Shown here piece after piece: positions 1 through 12,700 of a stretch of DNA of 64,000 nucleotides. The stretch comes from Nipponacmea schrenckii. Its lineage: Eukaryota > Mollusca > Gastropoda > Lottiidae. The notes under the pieces are model-generated. The model saw nothing but the letters and a program-made list of their open reading frames with translations, was not told the DNA's origin and ran no database searches. Numbering within the stretch: position 1 is the first letter of the stretch; every line of letters begins with the position of its first letter. The DNA lies in NCBI GenBank assembly GCA_030562195.1, contig CM060201.1, positions 33,958,067 to 34,022,066 of the forward strand, read 5' to 3'. The position numbers were made by a program, and so were the translations under genes.

Positions 1-242
1 ATATTTAACTGCAGGATATTATTAGTGTGTTTTTATGGAGGATTAATCAGATACTGTAGCCTATTTTAGAGGTAAGAATTGTTAACAATATTTTATTTTC
101 AATGTATTTAAATGGAATAACAGCCTCTAGATAAGATTTGAAGAAAATCTGCAGACATACCAATGACCAACTTCTTTTTTGGATGAAACTTCAGTGTCTA
201 AGTTAAACTGATACACTCTGACTTCACTTTACTGTAGTTTAA

Positions 243-711
243 AGGGGCCCAGGCTTGATTTTTAGGGTTCGTTTTGGGCCTTTAAACAGTCCTCAGAAAT
301 ATTCATGCTCTGAGAAAATCGCAAAATACCTTGAAATATGCCTCAAACAAAAAATTTCACTTTTCATTTTTTTTCCGTGCTGTACGCGGCTGGTCTCCAG
401 TCAGTCTGAAAATTGTTGACAAAGTCTACAATTGAAAAATGCGTTGTAGTCTGTTTATATAGATGACCGCTATTGCACGACAGGAAGGATAACTCTTTGA
501 TTAACAAGACGAACCGTTTTCCAATATGGCGGGACGTTTGTAATTTCTTAAGACATTATGATTTTTCAAACACGGATAATTATGGATACACATGGATTTG
601 AAGGCTCAAATTTCAAAGGTAAGCTCTGTAGACTATTTTTAGCTAAGCAAAAGATTTCATGTGTTTGAGGCTGTCGGTTGATTGTCCGAAACAAATCAAG
701 CCTGTGCCCCT
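243..711. mobile_element. MITE-like element with TTAA flanks
   Basis: The ends are inverted repeats: AGGGGCCCAGGCTTGATTT at the left and AAATCAAGCCTGTGCCCCT at the right. TTAA stands directly outside both ends (239-242 and 712-715), which fits a TTAA target-site duplication as made by piggyBac-type transposases. The interior of about 430 bp has no long reading frame, so it would be non-autonomous. The ends do not start with the CCC usual for piggyBac, so the superfamily is uncertain. The element itself is well supported. Confidence 0.75.
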
Positions 712-1011
712 TTAATATAAAGGCTTCATGCAGGTTTACTTTATAAAATATATAATAATGAGATAAAATACTTAAAATTAGATTGAAATAAAGAAGTCAA
801 ATATTTAAAAATAAAAATAATATAATACATTTCACTAGTAACTTTCCGTTTTTCAGTAGTAAATAAGACATGTTGCCATTTTAAATTTAGAAGTCAGATA
901 TATCTCTAATTACACATAGATTTTATGATTTTAGTTGTCAGTTGTGAACACTATTACTGATTAACTCAGCTAAAATAAATGTGTTTCTGAGACTAAGATA
1001 TGATCTGCTGA

Positions 1012-1190
1012 ATGAATAGCGAATCTGTCCCTACTTACATCTGATTGGTCGTACAAATAGCGAATCTGTCTCTATTAAAAAAATGATTGGTTGAACAAAT
1101 TGCGAATCTGTTTCAAATTAAATATGATTGGTCAAACAAATAGCGAATCTGTCCATACTAAAATATAATTGGTCGAATGAATAAAAACTT
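1012..1190 (+). repeat. Four-copy tandem repeat of about 42 bp
   Basis: Four diverged units share AATAGCGAATCTGTC followed by a short A/T stretch and TGATTGGTCGAACAAA. Each unit carries an ATTGG (reverse CCAAT) pentamer. No coding potential is seen. Confidence 0.75.
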
Positions 1191-1458
1191 ATCCTGTTTG
1201 AAGTGTTTTTGTGTAATGTTTTATAACCTTGTATATGTTTTGTGTTAATTTACACCTACTGTTTTGTATTAGTTGATATTCCAGACAAATATAGACTACC
1301 CTTGGGGTGTATTATCTATTGTAATAAAAGACAATTGGTTTGATATTGGTCTCTAACTTAATTATAAACTTGTTTCTATTCTATAATAGACTTAAAGTAA
1401 TACCTTCTCTTAGAATGGTACTAAAATTAACTTATCAAACTTGGCAAATTAAGGAAAG

Positions 1459-1742
1459 CCTTAGAATAAACATTAAATTTAAATTTTCAAACTTGACGAA
1501 AAAGAGTATTGGCTATTTATCAGTAGATCACTATACAACATACTCCCTTTATAATTCTATAAAACCATAAAATAACGTAATTATATTAAAAATGCTATAA
1601 TTATGTTGTTATATAGATTTTATAGTATTAAAGTGGAATTCTATTCTGTAGTCTGATAATGGAACTCAGACAGTTCTAAAGATGAATAATTTCTTTCATT
1701 GGCCAAGTTTGAAAATCTAAATTTTATGTTTATTCTAAGAAG
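1459..1742. mobile_element. Foldback MITE, family 'TTAGAATGAAC', copy 1
   Basis: The left arm (1459-1495, TTAGAATAAACATTAAATTT followed by an A/T-rich run) is inverted at 1704-1742 (ATTTTATGTTTATTCTAAGA). The interior contains TTTATCAGTAGAT, shared with longer copies at about 48390-48730 and 61786-62115. It is diverged, non-coding and probably inactive. Confidence 0.6.
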
Positions 1743-1952
1743 CAACATTACTTGAATGTGCCATTAGCTAATATAGTATACAGTGTTTTATAGATATTGT
1801 GCTTCAATCTTTACTTCACGGAAATTACTGTCTATATTCACTGTGGTTTTATCATTGTACCTTCCACTCAGATTCTTGTTATATGTGAAAAGAATGTATT
1901 ATCTGGATTTTCACAGTTTTCATATCCTCATGAATACACAAGTACATTAGAG

Positions 1953-2050
1953 AAATGAATGGAGATTTACATCCTACTCTTCTACTCGTAAGTGGGCTAA
2001 TGTGCAGTGAGGGAATTTTTACCAGGTCAGCAGCATTTGCTTATTTTTTC
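1953..2050 (+). repeat. Fragment of dispersed 'GTTTTACATCCTACTCTTCT' repeat
   Basis: AATGAATGGAGATTTACATC, then CTACTCTTCTACTC and GTGGGCTAATG, match further copies at 33287, 34886, 43405 (reverse), 45790 (reverse), 47080 and 53765. The family behaves as a SINE-like interspersed repeat, but no tRNA-type promoter boxes are visible in this copy. Confidence 0.6.
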
Positions 2051-2189
2051 TTTAATATGCAAAGTCTGTAGTGATTGTATTTTGCTTTGAATAGTATTGT
2101 TATAATGGAGATTTCATTATCTTTAGGGAAGGCTACAGATTTGATATCTCTACCAGCTCAAAGATTTTCATTTGCTTTATTTAAGGTAA

Positions 2190-5100
2190 ATGTCACTTCT
2201 TGTAATTTAGATAGGATCATGTCAGTTTGCTCCTTGTGATATAGATAGGAACATGTCAGTTTTTGTAATTTAGGTAGGTACATGTTAGTTTTCTCCTTTG
2301 ATTTAGATAGGAACATGTCAGTTTTCTCCTTTTGTATGATTATAGATAGGAACATGTCAGTTTTCTCCTTGAATTTAGATAGGTACATGTCAGTTTTCTT
2401 CTTGTGATATAGATAGGAACATGTCAGTTTTCTCCTTGTAATTTAGATAGGAACATGTCAGTTTTCTCCTTGTAATTTAGATAGGAACATGTCAGTTTTC
2501 TCCTTGTGATTTAGATAGGTACATGTCAGTTTTCTCCTTATGATTATAGATAGGAACATGTCAGTTTTCTCCTTGTAATTTAGATAGGAACATGTCAGTT
2601 TTCTCCTTGTGATTTAGATAGGAACATGTCAGTTTTCTCCTTATGATATAGATAGGAACATGCCAGTTTTCTCCTTATGTTATAGATAGGAACATGTCAG
2701 TTTTTTCCTTGTGATTGAGGTAGGTACATGTCAGTTTTCTCCTTGTGATTTAGCTAGGTAAATGTCAGTTTTCTCCTTATGATATAGATAGGAACATGTC
2801 AGTTTTCTCCTTGTAATTTAGATAGGAACATGTCAGTTTTCTCCTTATGATATAGATAGGAACATGTCCGTTTTCTCCTTATGATATAGATAGGAACATG
2901 CCAGTTTTCTCCTTATGTTATGATAGGAACATGTCAGTTTTCTCCTTGTAATTTAGATAGGAACATGTCAGTTTTCTCCTTGTAATTTAGATAGGAACAT
3001 GCCAGTTTTATCCTTGGGATTTAGATAGGAACATGTCAGTTTTCTCCTTGTGATTTAGATGGAATGCATTTTCCCTTGTATTAGATGGAAATGCAGTTTT
3101 CTCCTTGTAATTTAGATAGGAACATTAGTTTTCTTGCATTTAGATGAACATGTAGTTTTTCCTTGTAATTTTAGGAACATGCATTTTCTCCTTGTAATTT
3201 AGATAGGACATGCAGTTTTCCCTTGTAATTTAATAGAATGCAGTTTTTCCTTGTATTTAGATAGGAATGTAGTTTTCCTTGTATTTGATGAACATGCAGT
3301 TTTCTCCTTGTGATTTAGATAGAATTGTCAGTTTTCTCCTTGTAATTTAGATAGGTACATGCATTTTCTTTATTTAATAGATGTCATTTTCTTTATTAAT
3401 AGTAATTCAGTTTTTCCTTGATTTAGGTACATGTCAGTTTTTGTAATTAGATAAGACAGTTTTTCTCCTTGTAATTAGATAGGAATGTCAGTTTTCTCCT
3501 TGTAATTAAGATAGGTACATGTCAGTTTTCTCCTTGTAATTTAGATAGGTACATGTCAGTTTTCTCCTTGTAATTTAGATAGGTACATGTCAGTTTTCTC
3601 CTTGTAATTTAGATAGGAACATGTCAGTTTTCTCCTTGTATTTAGATAGGTACATGTCAGTTTTCTTCTTGTAATTTAGATAGGTACATGTCAGTTTTCT
3701 CCTTGTAATTTAGATAGGAACATGTCAGTTTTCTCCTTGTAATTTAGATAGGAACATGTCAGTTTTCTCCTTGTAATTTAGATAGGAACATGTCAGTTTT
3801 CTCCTTGTAATTTAGATAGGTACATGTCAGTTTTCTCCTTGTAATTTAGATAGGAACATGTCAGTTTTCTCCTTGTGATTTAGATAAGGGAAAATGTCAG
3901 TTTTCTCCTTGTAATTTAGATAGGTACATGTCAGTTTTCTCCTTGTAATTTAGATAGGTATATGTCAGTTTTCTCCTTGTAATTAGATAGGTAATGTCAG
4001 TTTTCTCCTTGTAATTTAGATAGGACATGTCAGTTTTCTCCTTGTAATTTAGATAGGTACATGTCAGTTTTCTCCTTGTAATTTAGATAGGTACATGTCA
4101 GTTTTCTCCTTGTAATTTAGATAGGTACATGTCAGTTTTCTCCTTGTAATTTAGATAGGACATGTCAGTTTTCTCCTTGTAATTTAGATAGGACATGTCA
4201 GTTTTCTCCTTGTAATTTAGATAGGAACATGTCAGTTTTCTCCTTGTAATTTAGTAGACATGTCAGTTTTCTCCTTGTATTTAGATAGGAACATGTCAGT
4301 TTTCTCCTTGTATTTAGTAGGAACATGTCAGTTTTCTCCTTTAATTTAGTAGGAACATGTCAGTTTTCTCCTTGTATTTAGATAGGAACATGTCAGTTTT
4401 CTCCTTTAATTTAGTAGGAACATGTCAGTTTTTCCTTGTAATTTAGATAGGAACATGCAGTTTTCTCCTTTATTTAGATAGGAACATGTCAGTTTTCTCC
4501 TTTATTTAGTAGGACATGTCAGTTTTCTCCTTTATTTAGTAGGAATGTCAGTTTTCTCCTTGTAATTTAGATAGGAATGCAGTTTTCTCCTTGTATTTAG
4601 ATAGGAACATGTCAGTTTTCTCCTTGTAATTTAGATAGGAATGTCAGTTTTCTCCTTTAATTAGATAGGAACATGTCAGTTTTCTCCTTTATTTAGATAG
4701 GAACATGTCAGTTTCTCCTTGTATTTAGATAGGAATGTCAGTTTTCTCCTTGTATTTAGATAGGAACATGTCAGTTTTCTTTATAGATAGAATGTCAGTT
4801 TTCTCCTTTAATTTAGTAGGAACATGTCAGTTTTCTCCTTGTAATTTAGATAGGACATGTCAGTTTTCTCCTTGTATTTAGATAGGAACATGTCAGTTTT
4901 CTCCTTGTAATTTAGATAGGAACATGTCAGTTTTCTCCTTTAATTTAGAAGGAACATGTCAGTTTTCTCCTTGATTTAGATAGGAACATGTCAGTTTTCT
5001 CCTTGTATTTAGATAGGAACATGCAGTTTTCTCCTTGTATTTAGATAGGACATGTCAGTTTTCTCCTTGTAATTTAGATAGGAACAGCAGTTTTCTCCTT

Positions 5101-6866
5101 GTAATTTAGATAGGAACATGTCAGTTTTCTCCTTGTATTTAGATAGGAATGTCAGTTTTCTCCTTGTATTTAGATAGGAACATGTCAGTTTTCTCCTTGT
5201 AATTTAGATAGGAACAGCAGTTTTCTCCTTGTAATTTAGATAGGAACATGTCAGTTTTCTCCTTGTAATTTAGATAGGAACATGTCAGTTTTCTCCTTGT
5301 AATTTAGATAGGAACATGTCAGTTTTCTCCTTTGATTAGATAGACATGTCGTTTTCTCCTTGTAATTTAGATAGGAACATGCAGTTTTCTCCTTGTGATT
5401 TAGATAGATGATTTCTTGTATTTGTAGAATGTCGTTTTCTTGTAATTTTTGAAATCAGTATGATGGATAGTATGTGTTTTTCTTGAATTTGATGTAAGTT
5501 TTCTTGAAATAGAAATAGTTTTCTGTAATATATTATCAGTTTCTGTGATTAGTGTAAGAATTTTTTTGAAGATAGTTTACATATGTTTTAGATATAAATT
5601 GTTTTTTTTTAGAAGATGTCAGTTTTCTCCTTGTAATTTAGATAGGAACATGTCAGTTTTCTCCTTGTAATTTAGATAGGAACATGTCAGTTTTCTCCTT
5701 GTGATTTAGATAGGAACATGTCAGTTTTCTCCTTGTAATTTAGATAGGACATGTCAGTTTTCTCCTTGTAATTTAGATAGGAACATGTCAGTTTTCTCCT
5801 TGTAATTTAGATAGGAACATGTCAGTTTTCTCCTTGTAATTTAGATAGGAACATGTCAGTTTTCTCCTTGTAATTTAGATAGGAACATGTCAGTTTTCTC
5901 CTTGTGATTTAGATAGGAACATGTCAGTTTTCTCCTTGTGATTTAGATAGGAACATGTCAGTTTTCTCCTTGTAATTTAGATAGGAACATGTCAGTTTTC
6001 TCAATGTGAATTTAGATAGGTACATGTCAGTTTTCTCCTTGTGATTTAGATAGGAACATGTCAGTTTTCTCCTTGTAATTTAGATAGGAACATGTCAGTT
6101 TTCTCCTTGTAATTTAGATAGGAACATGTCAGTTTTCTCCTTGTGATTTAGATAGGAACATGTCAGTTTTCTCCTTGTAATTTAGATAGGAACATGTCAG
6201 TTTTCTCCTTGTGATTTAGATAGGAACATGTCAGTTTTCTCCTTGTGATTTAGATAGGAACATGTCAGTTTTCTCCTTGTAAATTTTGATAGGAACATGT
6301 CAGTTTTCTCCTTGTAATTTAGATAGGAACATGTCAGTTTTCTCCTTGTGATTTAGATAGGTACATGTCAGTTTTCTCCTTGTAATTTAGATAGGAACAT
6401 GTCAGTTTTCTCCTTGTAATTTAGATAGGAACATGTCAGTTTTCTCCTTGTAATTTAGATAGGAACATGTCAGTTTTCTCCCTTGTGATTTAGATAGGTA
6501 CATGTCAGTTTTCTCCTTGTAATTTAGATAGGTACATGTCAGTTTTCTCCTTGTAATTTAGATAGGAACATGCCAGTTTTCTCCTTGTAATTTAGATAGG
6601 AACATGTCAGTTTTCTCCTTGTGATATAGATAGGTACATGTCAGTTTTCTCCTTGTAATTTAGATAGGAACATGTCAGTTTTCTCCTTGTAATTTAGATA
6701 GGTAACATGTCAGTTTTCTCCTTGAAATTTAGATAGGAACATGTCAGTTTTCTCCTTGTAATTTAGATAGGTACATGTCAGTTTTCTCCTTGTAATTTAG
6801 ATAGGAACATGTCTGTTTTCTCCTTGTAATTTAGATAAGAACATGCCAGTTTTCTCCTTGTGATAT
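2190..6866 (+). repeat. 34-bp satellite array, about 4.7 kb
   Basis: The array is head-to-tail. The consensus unit has two parts, GATAGGAACATGTCAGTTTT and CTCCTTGTAATTTA. Frequent variants are GGTACATG for GGAACATG and GTGATTTA or ATGATATA for GTAATTTA. Span divided by unit length gives roughly 135-140 units. The array is regular at about 2400-3060 and 5620-6860. Between about 3060 and 5620 many units lack one or two bases, and 5400-5620 is nearly unrecognisable. Units abut with no unique spacers, so it is not CRISPR-like. The 76-residue frame on the other strand is only repeat translation. Confidence 0.97.
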
Positions 6867-7344
6867 TATTTGATACTTTGACTGATGTATTGTGATTTGT
6901 ACGTATAGTTGTCTGTTTTCTTGATAATAATTTTTGATAATCTTCCAAAGATATACAATGAGAGAATAGAGAAAGGATAAGTATCGGTAGACTGTACTGT
7001 TGTTTGTTTAGTTGGGCACAGGTTTGTATTTATCTTGGTATAAGTAGTAAGATTCTTAGGTAGTTGACTATCAGTGTAAATATAATATACATATTGTTTG
7101 ACTACAGTAGAATTTACCGTTTTAAGTAATATTTTTATACTGAAGATTTCCTATGTTTGTACAACTGTACAGTGAAAATGTTTTACGTTTAATATTTAGA
7201 AATGTTTTCTTTTTACAAATGGTTTATCTTAAATTGTTAACTTGAAATTTCATCATCGTTTTTATATGTAACTATTTGAAATGTTTTATTTTGATCACAT
7301 TTCATTGTTACATTTATCTAGTTTATACAACACTGGTTTTATTT
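6867..7344. other. Unique AT-rich spacer between two arrays
   Basis: Nothing recognisable is seen beyond AT-rich sequence. Confidence 0.5.
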
Positions 7345-7866
7345 ACACACGTTTCAACAATTTACATTGTCATCATCAGTTTATATGGTATACTACTCTT
7401 GAGTTTTATTATACACAACATTTCAACACTTTACATTGTCATCATCAGATTATATAGTATACTACTCCTGAGTTTTGTAACACACAATGTTTCAAAAATT
7501 TACACTGTCATCATCAGTTTATATAGTATACTACTCTTGAGTTTTATTGTACACAAAGTTTCAACAATTTACATTGTCATCATCAGTTTATATAGTATAC
7601 AACTCTTGAGTTTTATTGAACACAAAGTTTCAACAATTTACATTGTCATCATCAGTTTATATGGTATACTTCTCATTAGTTTTATTGTACACAACATTTC
7701 TACAATTTACATTGTCATCATCAGTTTATATGGTATACTTCTCATTAGTTTTATTGTACACAACATTTCTACAATTTACATTGTCATCATCAGTTTATAT
7801 GGTATACTTCTCATTAGTTTTATTGTACACAACATTTCAGTAAGTGTAAATGTTTCAACAATTTAC
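7345..7866 (-). repeat. 69-bp tandem array with hammerhead-like core (minus strand)
   Basis: About seven to eight units of roughly 69 bp. On the minus strand each reads CTGATGATGACAATG, TAAATTGTTGAAAC, then a TTGTGTACAATAAAACTC-like stretch and TAGTATACTATATAAA. CTGATGA, a short hairpin (ACAAT/ATTGT around GTAA) and GAAAC occur in hammerhead ribozyme order. The base pair next to the core is T-T, and stem I is not evident. The 200-residue open frame on the plus strand arises because 69 is divisible by three; it is not a gene. Related copies lie at 41517, 42296 and 50351. Confidence 0.85.
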
Positions 7867-8374
7867 ATCAACACCTAGATCAAGACAATGAAAACCAGTG
7901 TTAGAAATTTTAACTTGAAAAACTTTGACAGAAAAGTTCATACAAAATTAATGGCAATACAGCTACGATTTTTGTATCCATTATTTGACATTTTTCTCTT
8001 GAGATTGTATTTCTGATCGATAGTGCAACATGAAAACAAGAGATAGAATTACAACCTTACAACTTCTAATGTATAATTTAAACTATTATAATGTACAGGT
8101 TTATATTCCACAGTTAATAATAGGTTTATACTTGCAACTATTATTCAGAAAATTATAGAGCAGTGGAACAGAATTGTATTTTAGAAACTCTACTGAGAGA
8201 ATTTTATCAATCTGTAGGCATGCTTGTAGAGAGTCATGGGATTAAGGACTGTCAAAAGATTTGACTGGTTGACCATTTGTTTGACCAAAAGTACCCTAGT
8301 CTCAGAGAGTCTACATAGCTTATATTGTGTATTTAGTATTAGTGTTTATCTTGTGTACGTGAGCATATTGTTTA

Positions 8375-8580
8375 TGTGCTATTTATATATATATAAAAAG
8401 AGAATATTGTTTATCTGCTATTTATATATATATATATAAAAAGAGAATATTGTTTATCCGCTGTATATATATATAAAAAAAAGATATTGTTTATCCGCTA
8501 TTTATATTTATATATATATATATATATATATAAAAAGAGAATATTGTTTATCCGCTGTATATATATATATAATAAGAATA
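8375..8580 (+). repeat. AT-rich tandem repeat with TA tracts
   Basis: Four or more units contain AAAAAGAGAATATTGTTTAT and CCGCTATTTA, separated by (TA)n runs of variable length. Confidence 0.85.
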
Positions 8581-8995
8581 TGGTTTATAATTAGCACTCT
8601 AACGACTATATATAATAACAAGTAATTAGTACTGGGTCTGTTTATTTAATCAAGAATTATTTATTTAACGTTAGTTATTATAACTAATATCAACACTGAA
8701 TTAATCTAACTTTGTTTATCTTTATAGAACTCTATTTAGTTTGTGGTAACAGCTCGGTAAACTAGAATAGGGAAATACATGGTTTTCCTAGTTTTTGTAG
8801 GTGTTATGGATATGAAATCTTGAAAAATCTACTTCGTGTCTCTTTCCCTATTGTTTAGTACAAACTTTGTCAGTTGGTTCCGGCATTATGAGTAGGATGT
8901 AAAACTCGTTTCATTTCATTTCATTTCAGGGCATCTTGACAAACAAAGTGAATTTTTACCAGGAATATGTACAAAATGGTTTTTACTCATTTCAG

Positions 8996-9060
8996 GGTTG
9001 CCATGGAGGAAGACGAATGACGACTGAGGCCAGAATGAGGCATGAGGTCTGGGCGTTACC
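8996..9060 (+). other. Possible 5' UTR of the metallopeptidase gene
   Basis: A pyrimidine-rich run ending CATTTCAG at 8988-8995 could be a 3' splice site, so transcription probably starts further upstream. An in-frame TGA at 9043-9045 separates this stretch from the ATG at 9061. The ATG context (GTTACCATGG) is strong. No core promoter is obvious. Confidence 0.35.
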
Positions 9061-9769
9061 ATGGTAATACAAGTGTACAATATAGCAGATGGAGAAGTTT
9101 TCTCTTATCGTTTGATTCTTCTCATTGGGGAGATCGAAAACTCCACAGATGATGGCTCCATCTGTGTTGAAAATCGGAGCGATTCGAATGACAGGAAGTT
9201 GGAGTGGCCAATCATTGAGGGATGTTTTAAAGTGCTTGTGTATATCCAATCGGGAAAAAACGTTGTTAGTCTGCAACACCAGACGGAAATATTAACGTTA
9301 AATCTAGAATATCAGGACCCCCATTTTGTTCATTTCGTCCGGCCAGTATACGTGTCATGTGCCGATGATGACGGATATTTTCAAGGCCCAGAATCGGCAG
9401 ATTGCTCACCAAATAGTGCCAGAAACAGAATTATTTTTGGAGCAGAGTTGATCCAGACTTTTACAGCTGAGAAAATGAAGGAGCATGGATTTGGAAGAAC
9501 TACTTTCCAGCTTGAGAAAGATTGCCATGGAAACCACATCTGCCATTTATTACGAAGTAAATTAACGTTAGAAAAAGCGTACTCCATGTCAGGAAATGAA
9601 TTATGGACGTATTTTGCTAAGGAATTAATGTCATGTGACCTGACACGGAAAGAGAGATGTAAATGGTATTGTTTTATGTCGTTCACGCGTTATGATCCCC
9701 CTGATAACACAGATATTCCTAAAACTCACAGTGAAATTTTGAAATACACTAAAGGTCACACTGCATTAG
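9061..9769 (+). CDS. Metallopeptidase exon 1 (residues 1-236, phase 1)
   Basis: Opens with ATG in a strong context and ends at CATTAG|GTAAGT. It encodes the N-terminal domain, with the landmarks EWPIIEGCFKV, FVRPVYVSCADDDGYFQ and MSFTRYDPPD. The frame reads on for 44 codons into the intron to a TGA at 9901; those codons are not part of the protein. No signal peptide is visible, because the first 25 residues contain charged positions. Confidence 0.85.
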
Positions 9770-12700
9770 GTAAGTTATTTCATTCTATTGATTTCTTCTG
9801 GGTCATGAAAACCATTGGATTGTTTTGTCAGTCAATGAAAACCAGAGTTAAGGTTCATAAGGGCCCACATGTCCTCATAAAAAAAATGTGCCGATTTCTG
9901 TGACCTCAAATACCATTATTATTATGTCCACAGTCAGTGGAAGCTGAAGTCACATGTGCCACAATGTCCTCATAAGAAATAAAGTGTTCTTATTCATTTG
10001 ACAAAATTTCTCTCATTGCATACTGCATATGATATAAGACCACAACTGGAGCATAGTTTTGTCTTTCAGGTGGTGGGGGTCTGGCGTTATTTGGAACTGG
10101 AAATCTTCACACCTGGGCTGAGAGTCTTGATCAACTTTATTCTAAATTTACCGACTGTCGGAAAATAGACCGAAGAAAGTTTATGGATGACAGTGCTTAC
10201 AGGTCAGTTTATTTTGATTGAGGGAAAGTTTTGGTTGCTAGGGTGGGTAATCAGATTGTGAGAGCACTTAGTAATGACTATCATAGAGAAACTTGATGAT
10301 ATATTTAGATGATTGGACAGTAACTACAGGAGGACTGGTATTCTAAATATAGAATGAGTGGGAACTCAAGTGTCTTTGGGATATCAATATTTTTCAGGGG
10401 GTTCAACAAATATAAAAGTCATCTAAAGTTTTCATATGGGCATAATATTTGATATACGGTACCCCACCTACCCCCTTATATCGCCCCTTCCCTTTACCCC
10501 TGTTAACAACAGAACTGAGGAACTCACAACACAGAATCTGTTAATGAAGCCTATCAGTAATGTATGGCCTCCTTAATTACCTTGTTGTGGTATATGGGTA
10601 TTATTACGTATTTCGACTTTGGCGAAAACGTATTGTAATCGTTCGGATTATTTTTTTTTTTTTTTTTTGCGATTCTTGGATGAGTTTGCAGACAAACTGG
10701 TAAAAGGTGCAGAAATTCTAAATCTACAGTTGATCTTAGAATGATTTCTATTATCAAATAAAACAAAACCGGAAGTTCTATCTCTGACCGGAAGTGAGAA
10801 CCGGAAGTTGAGGTTTTTTTGCTTTAGCAAGTTTATTTTCAGTTCGATTTTGACCGGCTTTTCAGATTTGAAAACTTCAATGTATTTGTCAACTAACAAT
10901 TATAGGTTTTATGCAATTAGGTTAAATATCTTACCCACGATTTGCAATTCAATATTCAAGGGTCATCGGCAAAAATTTCAGACCGTGATTTCTCGTTTAA
11001 TATAAATGGTAAAATTTTGAAACTTTACCAGTTGATAGGCGATATGATTATAATTTCTGAAAAAATGTGAAAAAAAAAATTCTACTTCCGGTTTAGCCTC
11101 AAATGACGTAATTACGTAACTTCCGGTCTATAACTGCTAGGTGAAAAGTGAAAACTGTTTTATAAATAACTTGTCAATAGTAATTGATTTGACCTAAATA
11201 ATTAGGTCAAGCTGCCATAGCGGCCGCCATTTTGAATTTTCGTTACAATTTTTAAATCCGAAATTCAGACACTACTGATAGACCGATTTTGATGAAATTT
11301 AGAACAGAGATACAATGGATCATTATCTACCTTTTCAAATTTCGTATTTTCTTTCGAATTATTTAAATTTAGATTTTTTCAAAATTAGGTCACTTTAACG
11401 GCTACGGAAGGTGTGACCCACTTAATCTATGACCTTGAAAATTAGGTCAAATCATATTCAATATATTGTCTACGAGTAGATATTTTTTAATTTGGCTTAC
11501 TTAAAAAATTCATAGAGATAAGTGTACTTAAATACAGCAAAAATTGATAATTTTCATATTTTCGCCATCATTAACCGTTACGGAAGGTGTGACCTAATTA
11601 TTTTATGACTTTGAAAACTAGGTAAAATGATATTCAATATATTGTCTAGATGTAGGTCATTGCAAATTTAGCCTACATAATATTTTAAGGCTCTCGAAAT
11701 ACGTTCATAATTGTAAGCAATTCTAGTTAAATTTTATTATTATCAAAAACTTAACTAAAACTGATCTATTAAACTATTAAAACCTCTAAAGACATCGTTT
11801 GGCCACTAAATCAACCTGCTGGTGGTGAAAACATGGAAATCAATTTATCATAAATTGGCCTAAAAGAGTAATCAAAGTGTTTTTATGATCTTTCTGAGTA
11901 AAAGCGAGTGTCAAATGATGTAATTTATTTCCTAGTGCCGTGAGAAGGTTGAAAGCCAGAAGGAATGTTGAGTTATTTCTAGAATAATTCTCCTACCCTG
12001 ACATTTAGAAATGGCTATTGGAAAATTAATGATGTGAGAATTGAAAGTAGCAACACTGTCTTAAAATCATTTCCATGTCAACCAGAAATTAAACCATGAA
12101 AATCTGTGGTTATAAGTTGAGATTAGGCACGAAGTTATCACAATAGGTTGAATTATTAAGTATTCTAGTTAAAAGACCATTACCTGGATTATATTGATAA
12201 ATAAGTTAATATTGATTGTTTAGATTAACAAGTAATTTTCATTATTAACAGAACTTTTATTAATAATAACAAAATTATAAGAAATATTTCTTCCTTTATT
12301 GGTTTTATTGTTTAGGCCGTAATCCACGAGATGCAACAAAATACGGTACAATAAGATACAACAAAAAATATAAACAAGAGAAATTTCATAGATTTATTAT
12401 TGACTATAAATCGTAAAATAACGTCCTTTCACAGGAAAAAGCAAATAGAAAATGTCTATTTCTGTTGAGTGGTTCCATATCCATCTGAAACTATCGCTTC
12501 GTAGAAATAACAGACCCGAACCTAATCGCACCACCAGGCTAACTCAGTCGAATGATGTAAAGGGTCATGATATTTTCTGGTATAGAAAAGTAGTTTGGCG
12601 AAGTCAAGCCTTTAAATATCTCCTAATTATTCTTGTTTCCAGATTCTGTTAACTCGGTCAGACACGTTCTCGTTAGTCCCTAAATACATGTATAATATAA

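Larger units (their letters stand above)
1..2189. other. Gene-free 5' flank
   Basis: No convincing exon is visible. The stretch is AT-rich and holds an inverted-repeat element (243-711), a four-unit tandem repeat (1012-1190), a foldback element (1459-1742) and a fragment of a dispersed repeat (1953-2050). The two 76-residue open frames here are AT-rich chance frames or run across repeats. Confidence 0.6.

Noticed and set aside
2190..6866. CRISPR-like regularly repeated array
   Set aside because: Units are contiguous with no unique spacers; this is a eukaryotic satellite.
7276..7878. 200-residue open frame rich in Ile/Tyr/Ser, apparently multi-pass
   Set aside because: It is the translation of the 69-bp tandem repeat, whose unit length is a multiple of three; another frame is open over the same units.
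9770..9903. Extension of metallopeptidase exon 1 to the stop at 9901
   Set aside because: A good GTAAGT donor sits at 9770, and joining to 10070 continues the family-like sequence in phase, whereas the extension is low-quality sequence.
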